From Mycolicibacterium iranicum (lineage in GTDB: Bacteria > Actinomycetota > Actinomycetes > Mycobacteriales > Mycobacteriaceae), in contig NZ_LWCS01000039.1 of the NCBI RefSeq assembly GCF_001650495.1, positions 1 through 57,006 on the forward strand: a stretch of DNA of 57,006 nucleotides. Direction: 5' to 3'. The notes below the pieces were generated by a model, which made no database searches, was not told the origin of the DNA, and was given only the letters and a program-made list of their open reading frames with translations. The position numbers and the translations under genes were made by a program. Of this stretch, positions 41,128-49,948 are shown in pieces. The first letter of the stretch is position 1. Each line of letters starts with the position of its first letter.

Positions 41128-42083
41128 CCGACACCACCGACCGGGCCCCGACGCACACGCATACTGATCCGGTGCACAGCATCGATTTCCATCCCGAGCT
41201 CCGCCGCAGCGCGCGGTTGCTGCCCAAGCAGATCATCACACCGCTCACGTTGCCGCTGATGCGGGCCGCGTCCCGGATGATGTGGCGCAAGGCTCCCGCC
41301 GACGACATCGAGGTCCTCACGCTGCCGTCCGGCGTCGGGGTGCGGCTCCACCGGCCGACGGCGGCGACCCGGCCCGGTCCCGCGCTGCTCTGGATCCACG
41401 GGGGCGGTTACGTCATCGGCGACGCCGCCCAGGACGACGTGCTGTGCCGCCGCTTCGCCCGTGAGCTCGGCGCCACCGTGGCGTCGGTCAACTACCGACT
41501 CGCTCCCGAGCATCCGTATCCCGCACCCGTCGAGGACTGTTATTCCGCGCTGAGCTGGCTGGCTGCGCTGCCTGCGGTTGATCCGGCTCGTGTCGCCATC
41601 GGCGGCGCGAGCGCCGGGGGAGGACTCGCCGCGTCACTGGCATTGCTCGCCCGCGACCGCGCCGAAATCCCCTTGGCAGCACAGCTTCTCGTGTATCCGA
41701 TGGTCGATGATCGAACCGTGCACCGAACCGGCCTGGACAACCCCGGGCACCGGCTGTGGAACCAGGCGAGCAACCGATTCGGCTGGCGCGCTTACCTCGG
41801 CGACGCGGACCCCGAGGTGGCCGTACCGGCGCGGAGAGACGACCTCTCGGGGTTGCCACCGGCGTGGATCGGTGTCGGCACTCTGGACCTGTTCCACGAC
41901 GAGGACCTCGCGTATGCGGAGCGGCTCCGCGCGGCCGGAGTTCCGTGTGAGGTGGAGGTCGTCGACGGCGCGTTCCACGGGTTCGACGGCGTCGCCCCGA
42001 AAGCCGATGTCTCGCTGGCGTTTTTCCGCAGTCAGTGCGCTCTGCTGCGGTCGGCATTCGCCGCAGGCGCCGAACGCTCGTAG
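41124..42083 (+). CDS. lipW: Alpha/beta-hydrolase, LipW-like
   Basis: A 319-residue hormone-sensitive-lipase-type esterase: LLWIHGGGYVIG (HGGG oxyanion), IGGASAGGGLAASLAL (nucleophile Ser about 159), VGTLDLFHDED (acid) and VDGAFHGFDG (His). GTG 41124 shares four bases with the stop of the fused fadE gene (GTGA). An internal GTG 48 bases on is possible, which would give the 302-residue size of Rv0217c. It converges on and overlaps the amidohydrolase gene by 52 nt. It likely cleaves short acyl esters. Confidence 0.88.
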   Translation: MTDTTDRAPTHTHTDPVHSIDFHPELRRSARLLPKQIITPLTLPLMRAASRMMWRKAPADDIEVLTLPSGVGVRLHRPTAATRPGPALLWIHGGGYVIGDAAQDDVLCRRFARELGATVASVNYRLAPEHPYPAPVEDCYSALSWLAALPAVDPARVAIGGASAGGGLAASLALLARDRAEIPLAAQLLVYPMVDDRTVHRTGLDNPGHRLWNQASNRFGWRAYLGDADPEVAVPARRDDLSGLPPAWIGVGTLDLFHDEDLAYAERLRAAGVPCEVEVVDGAFHGFDGVAPKADVSLAFFRSQCALLRSAFAAGAERS

Positions 42084-43345
42084 ACAACCTCGCCACCGAT
42101 GACGGTGGCGGCGACGGTCGCGGCGTCGAGTTCAGCCAACGTCTCGCCCGGCGGTGTCGTCATGATGCACAGGTCGCCGGGCGCTCCCACCTCGACCCGG
42201 CCGGCATGACCCGGCCGGTTGCCCGTGAAGAGCGCCAACGCCGAAGCTGGCGAGATCTTTTCGTCAGCGCCCAACACGGCGCCCGACGGTGTGCGGCGGT
42301 GAACCGCCGCGCGCATCGCCGCCCACGGATCCGCGTCACCGAAGGGCGCGTCTGTGGACAGCCCGACCCGGACCCCGGCGCGCAGCAGTGTAGCCACCCG
42401 CCACAGTTCGTGATGTTCGGCCTCCGGAACATCGACCAAGTACTGATCACCGCGCTCGGCAACGAAATTGGGCTGGGTCACGACCGGTAGGCCGCTTGCG
42501 GCGAGGTCGGCCAGCAATGCGTCGGGGACGACGGCGGCGTGCTCGAGACGGTCGAGGGGATGACGTCCCGCGGCGCGGAACGCTTCCAGGCCCACCACCA
42601 ATTGGGCTGCGGTGACACAGTGCAGCGCGACCGGCACGCCCACCGAATGGCTGTGCCGGATCCAGCGCACCAATGCTTCGAGGTCGAGCTCGTCGTCGTG
42701 CAGAATGCGCTTGCCCGGCGCGAGGCAGCGCACCGTTTGCCGCATCTGCTGCTGAAGATACGTGATGTCACCCGCGCCGAGATCGGGGGTGGCATCGGTG
42801 ACTCCGGTGACGCCGTAGCGACACAGCTGTGCACTGAACTCAGCCAGCGCGGGCTCGCTCGGCGGCAGCGCCCAGCCGGCATCCGAGCTGCGCAGTATCC
42901 CGGTGGGGTGCTCGGCGAGCCCGACCCGGATCAGTGCCGGCGTGTTGAGAGTCCACTGCACTCCGCTGCGGTGCTGGATGCGCACCGGGGTCGTCGGCGC
43001 GACACCGTCGAGGGCGTCGCGGTCCAGCGGTCCCGCTGCGGAGTCGTGATAGCCGATGCCGCGGATCCAGCCGTCGTCGCCCGGCGCCGCTGCCGCGAGA
43101 ACCCTTGCCAGTTCTGCCTTGTCGCGCACATGCTCGGGGCCGACCCGGACGGAGTGCAGTGCCGCCGCGGCGGCCCGCAGGTGAAGGTGATGGTCGGTCA
43201 GCCCGGGCAGCACTGTGCCACCCGACGCATCGAATTCCGCCTCGCCCGGTGCGGCCGCCAAACCGGGAGCGACATCGGCGATCTGGCCGTCGACGCGGAT
43301 ATCGGTCGCGGTTCCGTCGATCAGGACGGCGCGACGGATCAGCAC
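42032..43345 (-). CDS. Amidohydrolase (YtcJ-like metal-dependent hydrolase)
   Basis: A 437-residue member of the amidohydrolase-3 family. Metal ligands: HxH in PGLTDHHLHL (residues about 49-58), ALHCVTA, LEHAAVV and the Asp in LSTDAPFGDADPW. The C-terminal strand block GAPGDLCIMTTPP is also typical. It hydrolyses an amide, urea or similar bond; the substrate is unknown. Third in a minus-strand set with a hotdog hydratase and a CoA-transferase, starting 7 nt before the transferase stop. Its 3' end overlaps lipW by 52 nt. Confidence 0.87.
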   Translation of the reverse strand: MLIRRAVLIDGTATDIRVDGQIADVAPGLAAAPGEAEFDASGGTVLPGLTDHHLHLRAAAAALHSVRVGPEHVRDKAELARVLAAAAPGDDGWIRGIGYHDSAAGPLDRDALDGVAPTTPVRIQHRSGVQWTLNTPALIRVGLAEHPTGILRSSDAGWALPPSEPALAEFSAQLCRYGVTGVTDATPDLGAGDITYLQQQMRQTVRCLAPGKRILHDDELDLEALVRWIRHSHSVGVPVALHCVTAAQLVVGLEAFRAAGRHPLDRLEHAAVVPDALLADLAASGLPVVTQPNFVAERGDQYLVDVPEAEHHELWRVATLLRAGVRVGLSTDAPFGDADPWAAMRAAVHRRTPSGAVLGADEKISPASALALFTGNRPGHAGRVEVGAPGDLCIMTTPPGETLAELDAATVAATVIGGEVVYERSAPAANADRSRAH

Positions 43346-44454
43346 GAGGGCGCCAACCGTTCGGCAACCAGGCGATCCACGAGACTGTTGTCGGCGCCCA
43401 ACGGGGCAGCGGGGACCGTGGGTGATGGCACCACGGCGCAGTCTGTTTCACCGCCGTCGGCGAGGCGGCCATACTCCGCCGCGACCCCCGCCATCGACAC
43501 CTCGATGAGTTCCCCGCCACCGCGGGCACGCGATTCCAGAACGGCGCGCGCCCCGCAGATGCCGGTCAGCGGGTCTGCGACGGCGTCGCCGCAGAACTGC
43601 GGCGCCTCGGGCGTGCCAACGACGAGCCCGCCCGACACCGCGGCATCGTCACCAAATGCCACCCAGTCGGCGCGTCCTTCCGTTGTGCCGTGGCCGGTGA
43701 TCCGGATCCATGTGCGGCCGAGTCGCGCCGCCACGTCCGCCGGGCCGAGACCGCGTCGACGCAACGCGGCGGGACGCGACGACTCGATCACCACGTCCGC
43801 GACCGCCAGCAATCTGCGGACACCGGTTGGATTGTCGAAATCTGCTCTGTACGAGAGCTTCCCGGCGTTGATCCAGTCGAAGAACTCCACCGGCCCGGTG
43901 CGGGTGCCGTCCGGCCGCTGCGCGCTTTCCACTTTCACCACCGTGGCTCCCGCGTCGGCGAGCACACGCCCGCACAACGGACCCGCCCACATCGACGAAA
44001 GGTCCGCGATCAGCATGTCCGACAACGGAATAGGCGCGCCGCGGTCACCGGCGATACTGACAGTCATTGGCACAGCATCGGTTTCACCGAGCACACCGAC
44101 GGGCAAGCCAAGCAGGCGCGCCCGCTCGGCGAAGGCCCCTACCCCGAGATCGCGGACGCTCTGCTCGATGGCGTCCCACGGCGAAACGGGCATGGCGTCG
44201 TGTTTGATCAGCGCCGGGACGGCGTCGAGGTCGTCGGGCCGGGACAACGTCAACGCGCACCACCCGTCCGGCCCGTGCATCAGACGCGTCGCACCGCCCG
44301 CCGAGATCCGACCCGCCGCCGGAAGCCCGAGCAGTGCGGCGCGCCCGCCGATCACCTCGTCGGCGTCAACGTCCACCCCGGATAGAGTCGCGATGACCTG
44401 CGTGTTCTCGCGCGCGTGGGCTAGCACGGCGGCGGGCACACGCACGGAACTCAC
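43339..44454 (-). CDS. CaiB/BaiF-type CoA-transferase, unusual architecture
   Basis: A 371-residue class III CoA-transferase-like protein. The canonical family start (MLIADLSSMWAGPLCGRVLADAGATVVKVES in pieces) appears only at residue about 147, and the catalytic Asp would be D294 in ADPLTGICGA. Residues 1-140 resemble the small or linker part of such enzymes, and the usual C-terminal 100 residues are missing. It looks like the second half of a tandem-fused transferase. GTG start at 44454. It is 15 nt after the hydratase gene and overlaps the amidohydrolase start by 7 nt. Confidence 0.82.
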   Translation of the reverse strand: MSSVRVPAAVLAHARENTQVIATLSGVDVDADEVIGGRAALLGLPAAGRISAGGATRLMHGPDGWCALTLSRPDDLDAVPALIKHDAMPVSPWDAIEQSVRDLGVGAFAERARLLGLPVGVLGETDAVPMTVSIAGDRGAPIPLSDMLIADLSSMWAGPLCGRVLADAGATVVKVESAQRPDGTRTGPVEFFDWINAGKLSYRADFDNPTGVRRLLAVADVVIESSRPAALRRRGLGPADVAARLGRTWIRITGHGTTEGRADWVAFGDDAAVSGGLVVGTPEAPQFCGDAVADPLTGICGARAVLESRARGGGELIEVSMAGVAAEYGRLADGGETDCAVVPSPTVPAAPLGADNSLVDRLVAERLAPSC

Positions 44455-44469
44455 CCCACCATTGTGGCC

Positions 44470-45474
44470 TCAGAACAGCAGCCCGGTGAACTTCCAGTCC
44501 AGAACCTGTCGATCCTCGCCTTCGGCCGCGTAGACGGCAGACCGCAGTCGGACGATTCCGCCGCGCCCGTCGGGTAGCGATTCCGCACCTTCGACGGTGA
44601 GCTCGCTGTAGAGCGTGTCGCCCTCGTGGACGGGCCCGGTGTGGTCACAGGATTCCCATCCCAGCACGGTCACGAGGTTGGGCAGCAACCGCGTAGCCTG
44701 GGCGAGCGCCAGCCCGATGGTGTGGCCACCGTACACCAGCCGCTTGCCTGCGATACGTGAATCATGATGGGTGGCAGCGATGTTCAGCGTCAGCCGGGCC
44801 AGCTCGGGCGCGCTGCTGACGACGTCGGCGGTGCTGTGCAGTACGCGACCCGCAAGTCCGGGCTCGAAATGCGGTCCGGGCACCAGGGTGCGGAACGCAT
44901 CGGCGTCCCAGCCCGCAGTCGGGTCGGCCACGGTCTGGCCGCCCCTGCCGATGCCGGACAGATCGTCGTGGTGATCTGTCTGCTCGGCGTCGCCGCGCAG
45001 CGGCAGCATCGCGCAGCGGTAGAAGTCCAGGACCAGCCTGCCGACGCCGTCGGTGGTCGTCATCCGCAACGCGGCGAGCCCCGTAGGCAGCCGACCCGGC
45101 TTTGCCGAGTTCTGCTTGAGGCCAACCACTTCGGTGCGTGTGTACAGGGTGTCGCCGACAGTCGGAAATCGGTGGAAGGTCAGCCCGCGGTAGAACAGGT
45201 TCGCCTTGACCCGCTGCGTTGCCAGCGTGGACTGCCCGATCGCGACGTCGCACACCAACGCGGGATGTGCCAGCGGCGCCGTCGCACCGGTCACCGCGTA
45301 GGACAATTCCGCATCCAGCGGCAGCCGTAGGCGGTCGCCGAGGATCGCCTGGTGGGCTGCGGCGACGCCCGCCGACAGCGTCATCGACGGAGCGGAGTCG
45401 AAGACCTGGCCGACCCGCAGGTCGTCGAAGAAGGGACCACCCGGATTTTGGCCGTACAAAGTCACAGTCGGCAT
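44470..45474 (-). CDS. Double-hotdog hydratase (Rv0216-like, MaoC superfamily)
   Basis: A 334-residue double-hotdog protein: FFDDLRVGQVFDSAPSMTLS at the N terminus, LVCDVAIGQSTLATQRVKAN in the first domain, RLVYGGHTIGLALAQATRLL in the second. It matches Rv0216 (337 residues), whose catalytic residues deviate from the classic hydratase-2 motif; GDHNPIH is not seen here either. It probably hydrates a 2-enoyl-CoA or a mesaconyl-type CoA ester. Divergent from fadE3, which would make its enoyl substrate. Confidence 0.9.
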   Translation of the reverse strand: MPTVTLYGQNPGGPFFDDLRVGQVFDSAPSMTLSAGVAAAHQAILGDRLRLPLDAELSYAVTGATAPLAHPALVCDVAIGQSTLATQRVKANLFYRGLTFHRFPTVGDTLYTRTEVVGLKQNSAKPGRLPTGLAALRMTTTDGVGRLVLDFYRCAMLPLRGDAEQTDHHDDLSGIGRGGQTVADPTAGWDADAFRTLVPGPHFEPGLAGRVLHSTADVVSSAPELARLTLNIAATHHDSRIAGKRLVYGGHTIGLALAQATRLLPNLVTVLGWESCDHTGPVHEGDTLYSELTVEGAESLPDGRGGIVRLRSAVYAAEGEDRQVLDWKFTGLLF

Positions 45475-45550
45475 GCTGACACCAGGCCTGGGAGCATGTC
45501 AATATGGCTGACAAATGGCCGTACATATTGGACGTTTCGGAGGTGCGCGG

Positions 45551-46708
45551 GTGGTCGAAGGACTCAGCAGTGAAGAGTTGATGCTGGTCGAGACGGTGCG
45601 CAGGTTCGTCGATCGCGACGTCAGGCCCACCGTCCGCGACCTCGAGCACGCCAACACCTACCCCGAGGCGTGGATCGAGCAGATGAAGAGCATCGGCATC
45701 TACGGGCTCGCCATCCCCGAGTCGCATGGCGGCGCCCCGGTCTCCACCCGGTGCTACGTCCTGGTCACCCAGGAGCTGGCCCGCGGCTGGATGAGCCTGG
45801 CGGGCGCGATGGGTGGCCACACCGTGGTCGCGAAGCTGTTGACATTGTTCGGCACCGAGGACCAGAAACAGCGCTACCTTCCGGCGATGGCTACGGGGGA
45901 ACTGCGCGCGACGATGGCACTGACCGAGCCAGGTGGGGGCTCTGACCTTCAGGCTATGACCACGGTCGCACGCCGCGACAGCGACGACCTCGTGATCAAC
46001 GGCGCGAAGACCTGGATCTCCAACGCGCGGCGCTCCGGGCTGATCGCGCTGCTGTGCAAGACCGATCCGAACGCGACGCCGAGGCATTCGGGCATCTCGG
46101 TGGTGCTCGTGGAGAACCCGACCGCGGGTCTGACGGTGTCGCGAGACCTCCCGAAGCTGGGCTACAAGGGCGTCGAGTCCTGCGAGCTGTCCTTCGATCA
46201 GTGCCGGGTCCCTGCATCGGCGATCCTGGGCGGTGCGCCGGGCAGGGGTTTCTCGCAGATGATGAAAGGCCTCGAGACGGGCCGCATCCAGGTGGCGTCG
46301 CGCGCACTCGGTGTCGCGTCGGCGGCGCTGGCCGATGCGCTGGCCTATGCCCAGGACCGCGAGAGCTTCGGGCAGCCCATCTGGAAGCACCAGGCGGTCG
46401 GCCACTACCTCGCCGACATGGCGACGAAGCTGACGGCAGCACGCCAGCTGACGTTGCACGCCGCCGACTGTTACGACAGCGGTGAGCGCGCCGACATGGA
46501 GGCGGGCATGGCCAAACTGTTCGCCTCCGAGGTCGCCATGGACATTGCGCTCAACGCCGTGCGCATCCACGGCGGGTACGGCTACTCGACCGAATACGAC
46601 GTCGAACGCTACTTCCGCGACGCCCCGTTGATGATCGTCGGCGAGGGCACCAACGAAATCCAACGCAACGTCATCGCGGCGCAACTGGTGGCCCGGGGAG
46701 GCATCTGA
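45551..46708 (+). CDS. fadE3: Acyl-CoA dehydrogenase FadE3
   Basis: A 385-residue classical acyl-CoA dehydrogenase: ATMALTEPGGGSDLQAMTT, NGAKTWISNAR, ESFGQPIWKHQAVGHYLADM, AVRIHGGYGYSTEYDVER and IVGEGTNEIQRNVIAAQL. The Glu-Gly-Thr-Asn-Glu region is the end of the active site as in short/branched-chain enzymes. GTG 45551 was chosen because GGAGG (45539-45543) lies 7 nt before it; ATG 45515 has no such signal. The stop shares one base with the GntR start (TGATG). Corresponds to Rv0215c. Confidence 0.91.
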   Translation: MVEGLSSEELMLVETVRRFVDRDVRPTVRDLEHANTYPEAWIEQMKSIGIYGLAIPESHGGAPVSTRCYVLVTQELARGWMSLAGAMGGHTVVAKLLTLFGTEDQKQRYLPAMATGELRATMALTEPGGGSDLQAMTTVARRDSDDLVINGAKTWISNARRSGLIALLCKTDPNATPRHSGISVVLVENPTAGLTVSRDLPKLGYKGVESCELSFDQCRVPASAILGGAPGRGFSQMMKGLETGRIQVASRALGVASAALADALAYAQDRESFGQPIWKHQAVGHYLADMATKLTAARQLTLHAADCYDSGERADMEAGMAKLFASEVAMDIALNAVRIHGGYGYSTEYDVERYFRDAPLMIVGEGTNEIQRNVIAAQLVARGGI

Positions 46709-47430
46709 TGACGCCCGCGTATCAGGTTCTGCGCGAACGGCTCCGGGACGAGATCGCCGCTGGCCGCTATCCGGACGGGACGCGGTTGCCGACCGAGTCG
46801 GAGCTGGTGGCCCGCCACGGGCTGTCACGTCAGACGGTCCGGCGCGCATTTCAGGATCTGGTCGCCGAGGGCTCGGTGTACCGGGTGCCTGGGCGGGGCA
46901 GCTACGCGAGCGACCGCGGACGGCGCTACCTGCGGCAACTCGGATCGATCGAAGACCTGATGAGTCTTTCTGACGACACCACCATGGAGGTACTCGACGG
47001 GCTGCGCCGCCGCGTCGACATCGACGCCGCCAGCAGACTCAGACTCGACGGCGACGTGGTGTACTCGGTGGTGTTCCGGCGGCTGCACGACGGAATAGCG
47101 TTCGGGCACACCACAGTTCACCTTTCCCCCGCGGTCGCGACCCCGGTGCTCGGGACGGCATCGCTCACCACAGGTGCGGTCACGACGCACACCGTCATCG
47201 GGCTGTTGGAACCGCACCTAGAAAGGCCGATCGCCGAAGCGGCGCAGTCGATCACGGTGACCGCCGCCGACAGCGCCGCCGCCGCAGCGGTGACGTGCGA
47301 ACCCGGCCACCCGATGCTGCGAGTGGACCGCCTGTACTCCGACGATGCCGGCCGTCCTGTCGAGCTCGCCGTCAGCCAGTTCCTGCCCGAGCAGTACACC
47401 TACCGCGTCACGTTGAAGCGTTCCGGGTGA
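46708..47430 (+). CDS. GntR-family regulator (HutC/UTRA subfamily)
   Basis: A 240-residue regulator: winged HTH at residues 1-70 (DEIAAGRYPDGTRLPTESEL, then GLSRQTVRRAFQDLVAEGSV), then a UTRA effector domain to the end (RPVELAVSQFLPEQY). It is translationally coupled to fadE3 and so probably senses an acyl-CoA or acid of that pathway and controls fadE3/hydratase. Its last 31 nt overlap the convergent XRE gene. Confidence 0.88.
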   Translation: MTPAYQVLRERLRDEIAAGRYPDGTRLPTESELVARHGLSRQTVRRAFQDLVAEGSVYRVPGRGSYASDRGRRYLRQLGSIEDLMSLSDDTTMEVLDGLRRRVDIDAASRLRLDGDVVYSVVFRRLHDGIAFGHTTVHLSPAVATPVLGTASLTTGAVTTHTVIGLLEPHLERPIAEAAQSITVTAADSAAAAAVTCEPGHPMLRVDRLYSDDAGRPVELAVSQFLPEQYTYRVTLKRSG

Positions 47431-48254
47431 CCGTCATCGTTGTGGCTGCCCGTCGCAGCGATGCTGCCGAGCAGCCTCAGCGCGTCGACGCTCGGGCTTC
47501 CCGGGTCGGCGTCGTAAACGATGAGCTCCTGGCCAGGTGCGGCGCGAACGTCGAACGTCTGCATGTTCAGCGTGACCCTACCGACCGCTGGATGTTGGAA
47601 AGTCTTGCGTGCCAGGCATTTTCGACGTGCGTCCCGCCGCTCCCAGAGGCTGCGGAACTCGTCGACCGCAAGCAGTTCGCCGAGCACCTCCCGACCCCTG
47701 GGGTCGTCGGGCGCGGCACCGTAGGCCATCCGGAAGCCGGCGACGGAGTCGGCGGCGACCATGTCCCAGTCGGCGTAGAAGTCGCGGGCACGCGGATCGG
47801 TGAAGACGAGCAGCATCAGGTTGCCCACCGCGCCCAGCTCGCCGAACAGCGCCGTGGCCATCGGGTTGGCGGCCAGGATGTCATAGGCACGGTTGTAGAC
47901 CAGTGCCGGGTTGTCGGGCCAGGCCTCCATCAGCCGTAGCAATCCCGGGTCGACCCGGTCCGGTTGCTGCCGCCTCGGCATCCTCGGCGTGTGCCCTGCC
48001 AGGCCGAAAAGGTGTGTGCGGCCGTCGTCGTCGAGGCGGAGCGCCGCGGCGAGAGCTTCCAGGACCTGCACCGACGGCGACCGTTCTCTTCCCTGCTCGA
48101 GGCGACCGTAGTAGTCCACGCTGACCCCGGCCAGAAGCGCCACTTCTTCGCGGCGCAGTCCGGGGACGCGGCGCACACCCGTACTGGTCAAGCCGACATC
48201 GACGGGACGCAACAGGGCCCGCCGGCTTTTGAGATAGACACCCAGTTCGGCCAC
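47400..48254 (-). CDS. XRE-family regulator with MmyB-like ligand domain
   Basis: A 284-residue regulator. N-terminal helix-turn-helix: VPGLRREEVALLAGVSVDYY, then GRLEQGRERSPSVQVLEALA. The C-terminal domain (about 105-284) has the MmyB layout: DNPALVYNRAYDILAANPMA, TFQHPAVGRVTLNMQTF and LIVYDADPGSPS. Members often control a neighbouring SDR or oxidoreductase gene; here an SDR gene is divergent 84 bp away and a palindrome lies between. Ligand unknown, possibly a fatty acid. Confidence 0.9.
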   Translation of the reverse strand: MAELGVYLKSRRALLRPVDVGLTSTGVRRVPGLRREEVALLAGVSVDYYGRLEQGRERSPSVQVLEALAAALRLDDDGRTHLFGLAGHTPRMPRRQQPDRVDPGLLRLMEAWPDNPALVYNRAYDILAANPMATALFGELGAVGNLMLLVFTDPRARDFYADWDMVAADSVAGFRMAYGAAPDDPRGREVLGELLAVDEFRSLWERRDARRKCLARKTFQHPAVGRVTLNMQTFDVRAAPGQELIVYDADPGSPSVDALRLLGSIAATGSHNDDGHPERFNVTR

Positions 48255-48285
48255 TCCCCCAGACTAAACGCGGATTCCCGCGTCG

Positions 48286-48306
48286 CCTGGGTGTACTGCA
48301 CCCTGG
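48286..48306. promoter_or_regulatory. Quasi-palindrome between XRE regulator and SDR
   Basis: CCTGGGTG-TACTG-CACCCTGG: 8-bp arms with one mismatch and a 5-bp spacer in the 84-bp divergent region. Possible operator of the MmyB-type regulator. Confidence 0.5.
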
Positions 48307-48338
48307 TTGCGCCGACCAACTGCGCCGATTCTGGGGGC

Positions 48339-49067
48339 ATGAGCGAATTGAAGATCGTCCTTGTCACAGGAGCAAGCAGCGGGATCGGCGAGGCGGTGGC
48401 GGAACGCCTTGCCGCCGACGGACACCACGTGGTCGCGGGTGCGCGTCGTGAGGACCGTCTCGAGCAACTTGCGGCCAGGATCAGGGACGCCGGCGGCAGC
48501 ATCGACACGCGCCGCCTCGATGTCACCGACCGCGCGGATGTGGCCGCGTTCGTCGATGCGGCGGTGGCCGCACACGGCCGGGTGGACGTCGTCGTCAACA
48601 ATGCGGGGGTGATGCCGCTGTCGCGGCTCGATGCCCTGCTCGTCGACGAATGGGATCGCATGATCGACGTCAACGTCCGCGGTCTTCTCAACTTCATAGG
48701 GGCCGCGCTGCCCCAATTCGAGCGTCAGGGCAGCGGTCACTTCATCACGGTGGCCTCGATCGGCGCCCACGAGGTGGTACCCACAGCTGCGGTGTACTGC
48801 GCGACGAAGTACGCCGCGTGGGCGATCACCGAGGGTCTGCGCATGGAGTCCGACCCGTCGATCCGGGTGACGACCGTCTCGCCAGGGGTCGTCGAAACCG
48901 AACTGGCGAACACGATCTCGGACGCCGGTGCCGCCGAGGCGATGGAACAGTATCGAGCCGTAGCGATTTCACCGGACGCGATCGCGCGGGGCATCGCCTA
49001 CGCGATCAACGAGCCGGCCGACGTCGACGTCAACGAGTTGATCATCCGCCCCTCAGGGCAGCGCTGA
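48339..49067 (+). CDS. Short-chain dehydrogenase/reductase
   Basis: A 242-residue classical SDR: VLVTGASSGIGEAVAERL, GARREDR (Arg pair, NADP-like), VVNNAGVMPLSRLD, VASIGAHEV with the active Ser, and YCATKYAAW with Tyr-Lys. ATG 48339 is preceded by a GGGGG stretch close to the start. Divergent from the XRE/MmyB regulator, which likely represses it; such pairs are frequent in actinobacteria. Its stop is 2 bp from that of the convergent crotonase gene. Confidence 0.9.
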   Translation: MSELKIVLVTGASSGIGEAVAERLAADGHHVVAGARREDRLEQLAARIRDAGGSIDTRRLDVTDRADVAAFVDAAVAAHGRVDVVVNNAGVMPLSRLDALLVDEWDRMIDVNVRGLLNFIGAALPQFERQGSGHFITVASIGAHEVVPTAAVYCATKYAAWAITEGLRMESDPSIRVTTVSPGVVETELANTISDAGAAEAMEQYRAVAISPDAIARGIAYAINEPADVDVNELIIRPSGQR

Positions 49068-49069
49068 AC

Positions 49070-49948
49070 TCAGCCGACTTCGTCGACCAGGCCCCAGCGC
49101 AGCGCTGTGCCTGCGTCGATCGAACGACCCGACAGCACGAGATAGGCGGTACGCCAGCGGCCGATGCGGCGAGTGACGCTGACGGTGCCGCCGGCCCCGG
49201 GGATCAGGCCGAGTGCCAGCTCGGGAAGTCCGAGCGCGGCGTCGGGATCGCAGCGGACCCATCCGCAGAACGCCGCCATCTCCAACCCGCTGCCCTGCAC
49301 CTGTCCGTGGATCTCGGCGCGGCAGGATCGCCCCAGCCGGGCGGTGATCTCGTCGAGCACCAGCGCCGGGCTGTGGCGGGTGCGGGCGATGTGGGCGCTG
49401 GCCGGGTCGGCGAACGTGCCGAACTCGGCGAGGTCCCCTCCGCTGCAGAAGGACGGCCCGTTGCCGGTCAGCACCATCTCGGTCACCGAAGGATCGAGAC
49501 GGGCGACCTCAAGCACCTCGAGCAACGCGGCCCTGGCGTCGGTCGAGAACGCGTTGTGCCGCCCCGGCCGGTTGAGCCGGACCGTCAGCCGATCGGCGTC
49601 ACGTTCGGCGACAACGGGATCGGTGATCTCCGGCATCACCGCGGGGCCGCGCTCGGCCAGCCAGCGCTTGAATTCCGTACCGGATTGCAGGGTCGAATAG
49701 GCAAGGGACTCGGTGACGACACCCGTGAACGTCGAGCCGGCCGGGTCGAACGCGCGCAGGACGTCGTCGCAGACGGCCGCCGTCTGCGACCAGCGCTCGC
49801 AGCGCTCGGTGAGCTCGGCGAGCGCGTCAGGAACGGAGGCGACGGTGACGGTGCGGCGGTCGTCGCTGGGATCCTCGGTCAGCGTCAACGTGGCGTCGTC
49901 GGAGGGATCTCCGACGGCGACCAGCACTCCCCCGGCCAGCTTGTTCAC
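49070..49948 (-). CDS. Enoyl-CoA hydratase/isomerase-like protein, atypical
   Basis: A 292-residue crotonase-fold protein. The core begins only at residue about 120 (LTVRLNRPGRHNAFSTDARA) and holds GNGPSFCSGGDLAEFGT (oxyanion loop), HGQVQGSGLEMAAFCG and LPELALGLIPGAGGT. The Glu positions of classical hydratases are partly changed. There is a roughly 115-residue N-terminal extension and the chain ends at GLVDEVG, so most of the C-terminal trimerisation helices are absent. GTG 49948 overlaps the fadD4 stop by 4 nt, so it is coupled and may act on the CoA ester made by FadD4. Confidence 0.83.
   Translation of the reverse strand: MNKLAGGVLVAVGDPSDDATLTLTEDPSDDRRTVTVASVPDALAELTERCERWSQTAAVCDDVLRAFDPAGSTFTGVVTESLAYSTLQSGTEFKRWLAERGPAVMPEITDPVVAERDADRLTVRLNRPGRHNAFSTDARAALLEVLEVARLDPSVTEMVLTGNGPSFCSGGDLAEFGTFADPASAHIARTRHSPALVLDEITARLGRSCRAEIHGQVQGSGLEMAAFCGWVRCDPDAALGLPELALGLIPGAGGTVSVTRRIGRWRTAYLVLSGRSIDAGTALRWGLVDEVG

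Noticed and set aside
44762..46849. 695-codon minus-strand frame across the hydratase and fadE3 genes
   Set aside because: Runs antisense to fadE3 and out of frame in the hydratase gene; composition is typical of shadow frames and no domain is seen.
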